A DNA stretch of 64,000 nt, taken from contig CACEYZ010000001.1 in the NCBI GenBank assembly GCA_902563885.1, positions 104,013 to 168,012 on the forward strand, given 5' to 3'. The stretch is from an uncultured SAR86 cluster bacterium. GTDB taxonomy: Bacteria; Pseudomonadota; Gammaproteobacteria; Magnimaribacterales; TMED112. Below, piece by piece: positions 27,378-36,171 of the stretch. A model generated the notes under the pieces. It was not told the DNA's origin, did no database searches, and saw only the letters and a list, made by a program, of their open reading frames with translations. Made by a program: the position numbers and the translations under genes. Positions within the stretch are counted from its first letter, which is position 1. Each line of letters opens with the position of its first letter.

Positions 27378-28460
27378 CTAACTATTTATGTACTTCTGAA
27401 GATAAAAGTCAGCGCTACCAAAAATATTTGCTATAACCATTAATCTCTTAAGGTAATGACCAACAGACATTTCTTCAGTAACACCCATACCACCATGAAG
27501 TTGAACGGCCTCCTCTCCAACAAGTTTACCTGATTTTGAAATTTGATTTTTCAACCCATAGATAAGCTTAGTTTTTTCATCTCTATCTTCTGTTGCAAGA
27601 ACCTTCAGAAGAAAGGATTTTGTATATTCAGTTTCCATAAACATATCAACCATTCTGTGTTGTAGGGCCTGAAATTTCGAGAGTGGTGAACCAAATTGCT
27701 CTCTTTGTTGCGTGTATTCAATTGTAAGTCTGTAACATTTCTCCATTGCACCAACAGCTTCAGCTGAAATGCACACAATTGCATCTTTCATTACCTCCTC
27801 TAGGTTATTTAGCGCATCTTTTTCTTGGATTATTACTTCTGGTTTGCAATTTTCGAATGTTAGTTCACCAGACATAAATCCATCATAAGTTTTATAACTC
27901 TTAAGAGTTAAACCTGCAGCATCTTTTGAAACTAATGAGAAACAAAAGTCACCACCTTTTTTTGAAAAAACTATAAAGTAATCTGCATTTGGAGCATTTA
28001 GAACAGTTGATTTAGAACCATTGAGTAGACCTTTATCATCTAAAACTGTTTCAATGTTTTCTAAATTATATCCTTTTTCTGGTTCGTAATTTGCTAAGGA
28101 AAATTGCTTTTCCCCACTTACGATAGAAGACAGATATTCATCTTTTTTATCAAAACCAGATCTTTTCAAGACTCCGCCAGCTAAAACTACATTAGCCAAA
28201 TATGGTTCAACTACAATTGATTTACCGAACTCTTCGAAGAGGATGCTTAAATCTAAGACATCCCCACCAAGACCTCCAAGCTCCTCGTCAAAAGGAACAG
28301 CAAGCCAACCTAAATCTGCAAATAATTTCCAGTGTTCTTTGCTAAAACCACTGTCAGAATTTACAGACTTCATTCTTGTTTCAAAGTCATAATCTGAAGT
28401 ACAAAACCTTGATACACTGTCACGAAGTAGGTTTTGTTCGTCAGAGAAATTGAGATTCAT
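27378..28460 (-). CDS. Acyl-CoA dehydrogenase family protein (smaller partner)
   Basis: 360-residue flavoprotein that desaturates an acyl-CoA and passes electrons to ETF. LGWLAVPFDEELGGLGG near the N-terminus, a middle beta domain, and the C-terminal helical domain with QREQFGSPLSKFQALQHRM and QLHGGMGVTEEMSVGHYLKR. The C-terminal catalytic-base region is not clearly conserved. Adjacent pairs of a longer and a shorter member commonly form one heteromeric enzyme for bulky or dicarboxylic acyl-CoAs (pimeloyl-CoA- or steroid-type); that is inference. Three bases separate it from the larger partner, two from gap. Confidence 0.92.
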   Translation of the reverse strand: MNLNFSDEQNLLRDSVSRFCTSDYDFETRMKSVNSDSGFSKEHWKLFADLGWLAVPFDEELGGLGGDVLDLSILFEEFGKSIVVEPYLANVVLAGGVLKRSGFDKKDEYLSSIVSGEKQFSLANYEPEKGYNLENIETVLDDKGLLNGSKSTVLNAPNADYFIVFSKKGGDFCFSLVSKDAAGLTLKSYKTYDGFMSGELTFENCKPEVIIQEKDALNNLEEVMKDAIVCISAEAVGAMEKCYRLTIEYTQQREQFGSPLSKFQALQHRMVDMFMETEYTKSFLLKVLATEDRDEKTKLIYGLKNQISKSGKLVGEEAVQLHGGMGVTEEMSVGHYLKRLMVIANIFGSADFYLQKYINS

Positions 28461-28463
28461 AAT

Positions 28464-29654
28464 TTACAAGCCCAATACAGCCTTAGCTATAATATTTTTT
28501 TGAATTTCATTTGTTCCACCGTAAATGGTAACTTTTCTAAAGTTCAAATATTTTGCAGCCGTTAGTTGAGCTGCTTTAGAAGATGATACTTCCTGATCTT
28601 TAAAGCCATATGGACCTCCGAAAGGAAGAGCCTCATGACCTGCAGCTTCAAGAGCAAGAGATGTTAGCCTTTGTTGAAGTTCAGTTCCCTTAATTTTCAG
28701 GAGAGAAGATTCTGCACCAGGACCTTTACCCTCTCTTTCTGCTGCTAGACCTCTAAGTTCTGTCATTTCCAAAGCACTAAGATCTAATTCTATTTGTGCA
28801 ACTTTTGATTTAAAGAATGGATCTTCGGATAAAGGGCTATCATTGTGAAAGATTTTTTCCGCTCTCTTTACTAAACCTCTGAGACCTCTTCTTAATTGCG
28901 GTGCTCCGGCAATTGATGTTCTTTCATGAAAAAGTAAGAATTTTGCATAAGTCCATCCCTGACCAGGTTCACCAACAACATTTTCAGCTGGCACTCTAAC
29001 ATTATCAAACCAAACTTCATTAACTTCGTGATCTCCATCTATGGTGATTATTGGTTTTACGCTTACCCCAGGAGTTTTCATATCAACAAGTATGAATGTG
29101 ATACCCTCTTGTTTTTTACCTGAGTCATCTGTTCGAACAAGAACAAAAATCCAGTCAGCATGTTGTCCTAATGTTGTCCAAGTTTTTTGTCCATTAATTA
29201 CGTATTCGTCACCATCTTTTTCTGCCTTACACTTTAAAGAAGCTAAATCCGAGCCCGAACCTGGCTCTGAGTATCCCTGACACCACCAATCATCAAAATT
29301 TAATATTCTTGGTAAGAAATAATCTTTTTGTTTTTGGGAACCAAATGTCCAAATTACAGGAGCAACCATTTGAAGACCAAATGGTATAAACATTGGACAG
29401 CCTTCCATCGCTAACTCCCTAAGGTAGATATATTTTTTTGTGGCATCCCAGCCAGTACCACCGTGCTCTACAGGCCATGAATGCCCCATCCATCCTTTTT
29501 TAGCAACAACTTTGTGCCACTCTACTATCTCATCCCTTGTTAAATCGTCTCCATTATCCATCTTTTCTTTGATGTGTTTTGGGTACTCTTTATCGAGGAA
29601 TTCTCTGACTTCACTCTGGAAGTCTAGGTCTTCTTTAGAAAAATTTAGATCCAT
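28464..29654 (-). CDS. Acyl-CoA dehydrogenase family protein (larger partner)
   Basis: 396 residues, resembling the large subunit of pimeloyl-CoA dehydrogenase. Motifs: WHKVVAKKGWMGHSWPVEHGG, GYSEPGSGSDLASLKCKAE (FAD region), INGQKTWTTLGQHADW, and the C-terminal signature IYGGTNEIQKNIIAKAVLGL. First gene of an 11-gene minus-strand run through gap, nqrABCDEF, apbE and nqrM. Electron acceptor genes (etfAB and ETF-QO) lie 1-5 kb away. Substrate unknown. Confidence 0.93.
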   Translation of the reverse strand: MDLNFSKEDLDFQSEVREFLDKEYPKHIKEKMDNGDDLTRDEIVEWHKVVAKKGWMGHSWPVEHGGTGWDATKKYIYLRELAMEGCPMFIPFGLQMVAPVIWTFGSQKQKDYFLPRILNFDDWWCQGYSEPGSGSDLASLKCKAEKDGDEYVINGQKTWTTLGQHADWIFVLVRTDDSGKKQEGITFILVDMKTPGVSVKPIITIDGDHEVNEVWFDNVRVPAENVVGEPGQGWTYAKFLLFHERTSIAGAPQLRRGLRGLVKRAEKIFHNDSPLSEDPFFKSKVAQIELDLSALEMTELRGLAAEREGKGPGAESSLLKIKGTELQQRLTSLALEAAGHEALPFGGPYGFKDQEVSSSKAAQLTAAKYLNFRKVTIYGGTNEIQKNIIAKAVLGL

Positions 29655-29712
29655 ATTTCACCCTACTTCTTTAACGTCTAGTTATATAATATATAGCTAA
29701 TATTATTTATTG

Positions 29713-29731
29713 GGATTTTTGAGAAAAATCC
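29713..29731. repeat. Hairpin in the divergent region before the csiV-like gene
   Basis: Perfect 8-bp inverted repeat GGATTTTT / AAAAATCC with a 3-base loop, 19 bases before the ATG at 29751, in the 96-base gap between divergent genes. No T tract follows on either strand, so it is more likely a regulatory or leader structure than a terminator. An exact TATAAT lies at 29685-29690. Confidence 0.4.
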
Positions 29732-29750
29732 TATTGGTATTAAAAACTTT

Positions 29751-30245
29751 ATGGCCATTTTTTTCAAGTTAATAGCTATTTTTTTGCTCTTATCTTTACA
29801 TACCAGCGCAGAGGATAATAAGCAGAAAATACTAGTTGAAGTAAATTTTTTTAACTGGAAAAATTCAAATTCAACTGAAACTTTTGAAAATTTAGAGGAA
29901 TTGAGTGTTTTCGATCCTTTTATTGATTTGAGAAAAGTTGAAATAAAAAATTTTCAAAGCTCCTTAAAAGAAAATATAGATAAAATTGAGAATGCATCAT
30001 TCCTGCATTCAGTAGCCTGGAAGCAACAAATTGAAGAACTTGAAACATCAAAGTTTGTCAAAATAACACCATTTTTTGAGAACTGTTTTATAAAGGCCTA
30101 CAAATCTAGATTTTTAAGATTGGTCGTAAAATGTGCTTCTAGAGATGGCTTTGTAATCAATAGTTCTTCAAAAGCAGAACTGGGAAGAACATATTATTTT
30201 GATCATCCAATGTTTGGGATTTTGATCTCTCTAAAACAGCAATAG
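29751..30245 (+). CDS. csiV: CsiV-like (DUF2803) exported protein
   Basis: 164 residues with an N-terminal signal peptide (hydrophobic 5-17, cleavage near TSA). Weak but specific resemblance to CsiV, a periplasmic peptidoglycan-binding protein: the opening KILVEVNFFNWKN strand, an LHSVAWKQQ segment (family form H-x-x-W-x-Q) and the C-terminal RTYYFDHPMFGILISL that matches the family's Y-x-DHP-x-FG ending. It is shorter than usual (family about 250) because the middle and N-terminal part are reduced. csiV commonly lies near mfd in gammaproteobacteria; mfd is not here. Stop lies two bases from the convergent nfuA stop. Confidence 0.65.
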   Translation: MAIFFKLIAIFLLLSLHTSAEDNKQKILVEVNFFNWKNSNSTETFENLEELSVFDPFIDLRKVEIKNFQSSLKENIDKIENASFLHSVAWKQQIEELETSKFVKITPFFENCFIKAYKSRFLRLVVKCASRDGFVINSSSKAELGRTYYFDHPMFGILISLKQQ

Positions 30246-30247
30246 GA

Positions 30248-30826
30248 TTATTTGTAGTAGGCGTTTTCGTTATTGGAGTGATCTGTAATGTCTCTTACTC
30301 CCTTAAGTTCAGGAACTTTTTCAGTAAGAGTTTTTTCTATACCCTCTTTTAGTGTTACATCTACCATTCCACATCCCTGACAGCCACCACCAAATTGAAG
30401 AATTGCATACTTGTCGTCTGTAATTTCTTGAAGGTGCACATTTCCTCCATGTGACGCTAGTTGTGGATTTATTTCGTCATACAGAATGTAATTCACTTTA
30501 TCCTCTAAACTGGCATCTTCACCAATTTTAGGGACTCTTGAACTTGGAGCCTTTATTGTGAGTTGGCCACCAAAGTTATCTTTATCATAGTTAACTTCCG
30601 CATCATCAAGGTAAGGTAAGCTTTTTTCCTCAATAAAAAGAATAAATTTTTTAAACTTAATCTTTGCATCGGTTGGCTTGGACTCATCTTTTTTACAAAA
30701 AGCTAAACATGTTTCTGCTTTAGGCGTTCCAGGCTCCGATACAAATATTCTTATATCACAATCAAAGTCTTTCTTTTCAATTAGCTCAGATAAGTACTCT
30801 TCCGCATTTTGCGTTACATTGATCAT
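30248..30826 (-). CDS. nfuA: Fe-S biogenesis protein NfuA
   Basis: Carries and delivers 4Fe-4S clusters. 192 residues, same length as E. coli NfuA: a degenerate A-type domain (1-95; FVSEPGTPKAETCLAFCKKDE) and a Nfu domain with the cluster-binding CxxC in GGGCQGCGMVDVTLKEGIE (about 150). The ending GVRDITDHSNNENAYYK is also typical. It may serve the many Fe-S proteins encoded around it (GltBD, ETF-QO, NqrF). Single-gene unit, divergent from the small ORF at 30847 with 20 bases between. Confidence 0.97.
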   Translation of the reverse strand: MINVTQNAEEYLSELIEKKDFDCDIRIFVSEPGTPKAETCLAFCKKDESKPTDAKIKFKKFILFIEEKSLPYLDDAEVNYDKDNFGGQLTIKAPSSRVPKIGEDASLEDKVNYILYDEINPQLASHGGNVHLQEITDDKYAILQFGGGCQGCGMVDVTLKEGIEKTLTEKVPELKGVRDITDHSNNENAYYK

Positions 30827-30846
30827 ATATTTAATATAGTTCTTAA

Positions 30847-31011
30847 ATGGGAATAATAAACGATTTTCTATCTATTTTATCAGGAGTTGGTAAAAGAGAC
30901 TCTTTAGAGAAGTTTATTCAGAAAGGTTTTCTTAGGGCTTTAGCTATCGGAGTAATAATACTATTTTCTTTTGTTAGTATTATTTTGCTAATAGTATATT
31001 TAATTATCTAA
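30847..31011 (+). CDS. Small single-helix membrane protein, DUF2970-like
   Basis: A 54-residue frame read directly from the sequence. The N-terminal half is soluble and charged (SILSGVGKRDSLEKFIQKG) and the C-terminal half is one hydrophobic helix (about 32-54). The pattern of a short amphipathic start, a G-V-x-K/R-R-D-like turn and a terminal membrane helix resembles DUF2970 proteins, which are usually 60-70 residues. It fills the gap between nfuA and etfA and overlaps the etfA stop by four bases. No ribosome site is visible. Function unknown; the family match is by eye. Confidence 0.55.
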   Translation: MGIINDFLSILSGVGKRDSLEKFIQKGFLRALAIGVIILFSFVSIILLIVYLII

Positions 31012-31943
31012 AGTTTTGACTCAAGCTCTGGCAGAGCTTCAAAAAGATCAGCTACTAAACCATAATCAGCAACCTTGAATATCGGCGCTTCCTCGTCTTT
31101 ATTAATAGCAACGATAGTTTTTGAGTCTTTCATACCAGCAAGATGTTGAATTGCTCCCGATATTCCGACAGCTACGTATAAATTAGGAGCTACTGATTTA
31201 CCTGTTTGCCCAACTTGATAATCATTTGGTGCAAAACCTGAATCAACTGCTGCCCTTGAAGCTCCAATTGCAGCATTAAGTTTCGTTGCTATTCCTTCCA
31301 GAAGTTTAAAGTTATCTGAATTTTGCATACCCCTTCCTCCTGACACAACAATATCTGCAGATGTTAATTCTGGTCGATCAGATACAGTAAGCTCGTTTTT
31401 AACAAACGTAGGTTTATTAGTATTATTTGCTGGCAAGTCATGTTTAACAAACTCAGCACTTCCTCCATCTGTAGAAGTCTTATCAAAAGAGGTTGTTCTA
31501 ATTGTAAGAACATTTCTGCTTTGTTCTGTTTTTACAGTTGCTATACATGCTCCTGCATAGATTGGTTTTTTAAAAGTGCTACCATCAACAACTTCTATTA
31601 CTTCTGATATTTGCTGTATATCCATAAGGCCTGCAAATCTTGGCATTATATTTTTTCCTGATGTGCTAGAGCTAGCAAGGAAGTAATCATAATCATCGCT
31701 AACAGCAATTAAACAATCTACAGTATTTTCTGCAATTTCATTTTCAAATATTTTATCTTCAAAGACATGAACCTTTTTAACAGAGGTTAGAGTCGATATC
31801 TCAGCTTCCAAGTTGCTAATGTTTGAAGTTGTACAAATTAAATCTATTTCATCTCCCAACATTTCAGCAGCCTTTGTCACTGAGAGCGTTGCTCCAGATA
31901 GGGAATTATTATCATGTTCTGCAAGTACTAATATTTTTGTCAT
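31008..31943 (-). CDS. etfA: Electron transfer flavoprotein alpha subunit
   Basis: 311 residues. Holds the FAD of ETF and takes electrons from acyl-CoA dehydrogenases. The C-terminal FAD-binding region is clear: VSGGRGMQNSDNF, AIGASRAAVDSGFAPNDYQVGQTG, YVAVGISGAIQHLAGM and INKDEEAPIFKVADYGLVAD. Follows etfB with a four-base ATGA-type overlap. The gene pair is divergent from ETF-QO, its electron acceptor. Confidence 0.98.
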   Translation of the reverse strand: MTKILVLAEHDNNSLSGATLSVTKAAEMLGDEIDLICTTSNISNLEAEISTLTSVKKVHVFEDKIFENEIAENTVDCLIAVSDDYDYFLASSSTSGKNIMPRFAGLMDIQQISEVIEVVDGSTFKKPIYAGACIATVKTEQSRNVLTIRTTSFDKTSTDGGSAEFVKHDLPANNTNKPTFVKNELTVSDRPELTSADIVVSGGRGMQNSDNFKLLEGIATKLNAAIGASRAAVDSGFAPNDYQVGQTGKSVAPNLYVAVGISGAIQHLAGMKDSKTIVAINKDEEAPIFKVADYGLVADLFEALPELESKL

Positions 31944-32689
31944 ATTACCTTCGCCTCATTTTTTAATTTTTCGACAAGAACATCAACATTTTCAACTTTA
32001 ACGCCCTCCTCTCTTTCTGGTGGAGATTCAACTTTTAATGTTGTAACTGTGGGCTTAACTTCAACGCCTAATTCTTCAACTGTTAATTCCTCAAGAGGCT
32101 TTCTTTTAGCTTTCATAATATTTGGCAAAGAAGCATATCTTGGTTCGTTAAGCCTTAAATCTGTAGTAATAACAGCTGGCAAGCTTGAACTTAGTGTTTC
32201 AAGACCTCCATCAATTTCTCTTGTTACCTCAACATCATTACCGTTTAATTCAACTTTTGAAGCAAATGTTATTTGAGGTAAATTTGTAAGAGCTGAAAAC
32301 ATTTGTCCTGTTTGATTATGATCTCCGTCGATACCAACTTTGCCCATAATTACTAAATTTGGTGATTCTTTTTCATAAACCTTTACAAGAACCTTTGAAA
32401 CATCAAGAGGTTGAAGAGCTTTATCAGTTTTCACAAGTATGGCTCTGTCAGCTCCTAAAGCTAGTGCTGTTCTGAGTTGCTCTTGGTTTTTTTCGTCTCC
32501 AACACTTACTGCAATAATCTCAGTTGCATTTCCACCCTCTTTTAGTCTTATTGCTTCTTCAAGAGCAATTTCACAAAAAGGATTTACAGCCATTTTGACA
32601 TTTGACAAATCAACATCGGTATTTGCTTGATTTGGTCGGACCTTGACGTTGTAATCGTTTACCCGTTTAATTGGAATGAGTATTTTCAT
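31940..32689 (-). CDS. etfB: Electron transfer flavoprotein beta subunit
   Basis: 249 residues with the standard order: MKILIPIKRVNDYNVK start, VNPFCEIALEEAIRLKE, ADRAILVKTD (AMP-binding area), GKVGIDGDHNQTGQM and the ETF-beta signature region EVTREIDGGLETL with the recognition loop. Forms the heterodimer with EtfA. Divergent from ETF-QO across 65 bases, which must hold both promoters. Confidence 0.98.
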   Translation of the reverse strand: MKILIPIKRVNDYNVKVRPNQANTDVDLSNVKMAVNPFCEIALEEAIRLKEGGNATEIIAVSVGDEKNQEQLRTALALGADRAILVKTDKALQPLDVSKVLVKVYEKESPNLVIMGKVGIDGDHNQTGQMFSALTNLPQITFASKVELNGNDVEVTREIDGGLETLSSSLPAVITTDLRLNEPRYASLPNIMKAKRKPLEELTVEELGVEVKPTVTTLKVESPPEREEGVKVENVDVLVEKLKNEAKVI

Positions 32690-32754
32690 TGTTTTTTTGA
32701 ATCAAATAACAATATATAGGATAAAGTTAAATTTTAAACAGTAAAGCATAATTT

Positions 32755-34383
32755 ATGGCAAGGGAATCAATGGATTATGATGTGGTTATCGTAGGCGGTG
32801 GCCCATCAGGACTGTCTGCTGCAATAAAGCTAGCACAGCTATTCAAAGAAAAAAAACAAGAAAAAAGCATTTGTGTGCTGGAAAAAAGTGCAGAAATTGG
32901 AGGCCACATACTTTCTGGGAATGTCTTTGAAACAACAGCACTTGATGAGCTCATACCTGACTGGAAAGAAAAAAATGCCCCATTAAATGTCCCTGTCAAA
33001 AAGGATGCAATTAAGTTTCTCCTCAATGATAAATTAAGCATTCCTGTCCCATCATTTTTGATGCCAACAATGAAGAATCATGGCAATTACATTATCAGTC
33101 TTGCAAATCTTTGTAGATGGCTAGCTGAACAAGCTGAATCTTTAGGAGTTGATATTTTCCCTGGATTTCCTGCTGCAGAAATCATTTACAAAGAAGGAAA
33201 AGTTGCAGGAGTTATTACGGGTGATATGGGGAAAGATTCAAAAGGAAATGAAAAAGATTCTTTTCAACCTGGTATGGAAATTTTTGCAAATGAATCTACT
33301 ATTTTTGCAGAGGGATGTAGAGGAAATCTTGGAAAACAGTTGATTAAAAAGTTCGAGCTAGATAAGGGAAAAGATCCACAACATTACGGGATTGGCTTTA
33401 AGGAGATTTGGGAAGTTGATAATGAACATCATTCAGAGGGTTTGGTGATGCACACAAATGGATGGCCGTTACCGGACGATACGCCTGGAGGATCATACAT
33501 GTATCACGCAGAAAATAAGCAAGTATTATTAGGTTTAGTTGTTCCCCTAGATTATAAAAATCCACATTTAAGCCCTTATGATGAATTTCAAAGATGGAAA
33601 ACACACCCCAGTATCAAGAAATATCTAAAAAAAGGAAAAAGACTTTCATATGGAGCTAGAGCATTGATAAAAGGTGGACTGCAAAGTCTTCCAAGCATGG
33701 ACTTCCCAGGAGGACATTTAATAGGTTGTAATGCTGGGACTCTTAACTTTTCTAAAATTAAAGGATCACATACAGCTATGAAATCTGGTATTGAAGCTGC
33801 TAAAGTTATTTCTGAAAAGATTGATGGTAAAGATGTAACTCTTGATAAACAGCTTAAAGAGACATGGCTCTACAAAGAGCTGTATAAATCAAGAAACTTT
33901 AATCCCTTCTTTCATAAATTTGGTGGCTTAATTGGAGCAGCTATGAACGTTTTAGATCAGTTAATATTTAGGGGGAAGCTTCCATTTACATTAAATCATC
34001 CTGTTCCAGATCATGATTGTCTTAAAGAAGCTAAAGACTGTAAGAAAATTGAATATCCTAAATATGATAACGAAATAACATTCGATAAATTAAGTTCAGT
34101 TTATTTATCAAATACATATCATGAAGAGGATCAGCCTTGTCACCTTGTTTTAAAAGATCCTGATTTACCAATTATGCATAATCTTGAGAAATATGATGAG
34201 CCTGCACAAAGGTATTGTCCTGCAGGAGTTTATGAAGTTGTTGAGGAGAACGGAGAAAAAAGATTTCAAATTAATTCTCAAAACTGCATACACTGTAAAA
34301 CTTGTGACATAAAAGAACCTTCACAAAACATAAATTGGATTACACCTGAAGGCGGTGGAGGTCCAAACTACCCAAATATGTAA
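32755..34383 (+). CDS. Electron transfer flavoprotein-ubiquinone oxidoreductase
   Basis: Peripheral inner-membrane enzyme passing electrons from ETF to ubiquinone. 542 residues: FAD motif VVIVGGGPSGLSAAIKLAQL, GLQSLPSMDFPGGHLIGC and the C-terminal 4Fe-4S ligands (RYCPAGVYEV, then NCIHCKTCDIKEP), ending GGGGPNYPNM as in the family. The start MARESMDYDVVIVG matches homologs. Followed after 12 bases by the DUF885 peptidase. Confidence 0.97.
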   Translation: MARESMDYDVVIVGGGPSGLSAAIKLAQLFKEKKQEKSICVLEKSAEIGGHILSGNVFETTALDELIPDWKEKNAPLNVPVKKDAIKFLLNDKLSIPVPSFLMPTMKNHGNYIISLANLCRWLAEQAESLGVDIFPGFPAAEIIYKEGKVAGVITGDMGKDSKGNEKDSFQPGMEIFANESTIFAEGCRGNLGKQLIKKFELDKGKDPQHYGIGFKEIWEVDNEHHSEGLVMHTNGWPLPDDTPGGSYMYHAENKQVLLGLVVPLDYKNPHLSPYDEFQRWKTHPSIKKYLKKGKRLSYGARALIKGGLQSLPSMDFPGGHLIGCNAGTLNFSKIKGSHTAMKSGIEAAKVISEKIDGKDVTLDKQLKETWLYKELYKSRNFNPFFHKFGGLIGAAMNVLDQLIFRGKLPFTLNHPVPDHDCLKEAKDCKKIEYPKYDNEITFDKLSSVYLSNTYHEEDQPCHLVLKDPDLPIMHNLEKYDEPAQRYCPAGVYEVVEENGEKRFQINSQNCIHCKTCDIKEPSQNINWITPEGGGGPNYPNM

Positions 34384-34395
34384 TAAAATAGTTGA

Positions 34396-36171
34396 ATGAA
34401 ATTCTGGCAACTCATTCTAGTTCTGCTTATATCATTTATAGTTGGCTTCTCAACAAACGTCTTTTACGAAAATTTTAAACTAAAAGGACCTAACGAGGAT
34501 CAGGCAAAATTTACTGCGTTTCTAGATGAATATTGGGAATATGTTATCGATCAAAATCCAACATTTGCTTCACTGTTGGGCTATGAGGGTTATGATGATA
34601 AGGTTTCCAGTAATTCAATTTCTGAATTTTACAAGAATAGAGACTTTGAAAAATACGTTATAGTTGTTTTAGAAAAAATTAATCCTGAGAGCCTAACAGA
34701 AGATGATCAACTTAATTACCGATTGCTTCTTCTATCGAATGAAACTGATCTTGAGTCTCGTAGTTTCCCTGGTTTTTACATGCGTCTTAATCAAAGAGGC
34801 GGCGTTCAAGATTATTATGATTTAGCTAGCAGACTTAAGCTTGAAAGTATCCAAGACCATAGAAATTGGTTTGAAAGAGTAAAGTCTTATTCTCAGAACG
34901 TAAAAAACTCGCTAGATATAAATAGAGAGGGACTTGAAAAAGGATACACTCAACCGAAACATATCGTTCGAAAAGTCGCAGAACAGATCGATTCAATGAC
35001 TTCAAAAAAAACTGAAGAAAACCCTTATTTCAAATCTTTTTCAAAACTAGAGGCGATGAATAGTGATGAGGCAAAGGAATTATTAGCTGAAGTTAAAGAA
35101 TTTATTGAAGATGAGCTAATGCCATCATATAAAGAATTATCAACATTCTTAAAAAATGAGTACATTCCCAATTCACGTGACTCAATAGGGTTAAGTGGAG
35201 TGCCTGACGGAAAGGCTTGGTATGAATTTAAAGCGCGATCTTTTACTACTACAAACTTAACACCTGATGAGATTCATGAACTTGGATTAAAAGAAATTAA
35301 GAGAATAAGAAAAGAAATGGAAGATGTCATAAAAGAAGTCGAGTGGGATGGAGATTTTAGATCTTTTTTAGATTTTTTAAGAACAGATCCACAATTTTAC
35401 TACGAAACTGGTGAAGAGCTTTTAGCTGCCTATAGGGCAATGGCTAAAAAGATAGATGCATACATGCCAACTCTTTTTAATAAATTTCCAAGAGCGCCAT
35501 ATGGAGTAATTGAGATTCCAATGGAAACAGCTCCCTACACTACAACAGCATATTACAATAGTCCCTCCGCAGGTAGACCAGGTTATTTTTATGCAAATTT
35601 ATATAAACCAGAAACTAGACCTAAATATGAAATTCCAGTTTTAACTGTTCATGAAGCAGTGCCAGGACATCATCACCAGCTTTCTCTTACTCAGGAACTT
35701 GAGAATGTTCCTAATTTCAGAAAGTATTCAGGATTTACAGCTTTCATTGAGGGTTGGGGGCTTTACAGTGAGCAATTAGGCGAGAGTATGGGAATTTATG
35801 ATGATCCCTATGATAAGTTTGGACAACTTACCTATGATATGTGGAGAGCAATTAGGCTTGTTGTAGATACTGGCATGCATTACAAAGATTGGTCTAGGGA
35901 TGATGCCATAAATTTATTTTTAGAAAATACTGCGAAAACACAGTTAGATATTGAAAATGAAGTTGATAGATATATTGCATGGCCTGGTCAAGCTCTTGCA
36001 TATAAAATTGGTCAACTCAAAATCATGGAACTAAGAGATAAAGCTCAAGAAAGTTTAGGAGAAGATTTTGATATTAAAACTTTTCATGACCATATTTTAA
36101 GTTTTGGTTCAATTCCTTTGAATGTCCTTGAAGAAAAGGTAGATGAGTTTATTATCAAAAATTCAAAATGA
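34396..36171 (+). CDS. DUF885 family metallopeptidase
   Basis: 591 residues. An N-terminal membrane helix (3-20) probably acts as an uncleaved anchor or signal, placing the protein in the periplasm. The zinc site HEAVPGHHHQ (about 418; HExxGH form) and the downstream EGWGLYSEQLG with the third ligand Glu are intact, as are NLTPDEIHELGLKE and YIAWPGQALAYKIGQ of the DUF885 family. Members are peptidases of poorly known specificity. It overlaps the S1/P1 nuclease start as ATGA, suggesting a joint nutrient-scavenging operon (inference). Confidence 0.92.
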   Translation: MKFWQLILVLLISFIVGFSTNVFYENFKLKGPNEDQAKFTAFLDEYWEYVIDQNPTFASLLGYEGYDDKVSSNSISEFYKNRDFEKYVIVVLEKINPESLTEDDQLNYRLLLLSNETDLESRSFPGFYMRLNQRGGVQDYYDLASRLKLESIQDHRNWFERVKSYSQNVKNSLDINREGLEKGYTQPKHIVRKVAEQIDSMTSKKTEENPYFKSFSKLEAMNSDEAKELLAEVKEFIEDELMPSYKELSTFLKNEYIPNSRDSIGLSGVPDGKAWYEFKARSFTTTNLTPDEIHELGLKEIKRIRKEMEDVIKEVEWDGDFRSFLDFLRTDPQFYYETGEELLAAYRAMAKKIDAYMPTLFNKFPRAPYGVIEIPMETAPYTTTAYYNSPSAGRPGYFYANLYKPETRPKYEIPVLTVHEAVPGHHHQLSLTQELENVPNFRKYSGFTAFIEGWGLYSEQLGESMGIYDDPYDKFGQLTYDMWRAIRLVVDTGMHYKDWSRDDAINLFLENTAKTQLDIENEVDRYIAWPGQALAYKIGQLKIMELRDKAQESLGEDFDIKTFHDHILSFGSIPLNVLEEKVDEFIIKNSK

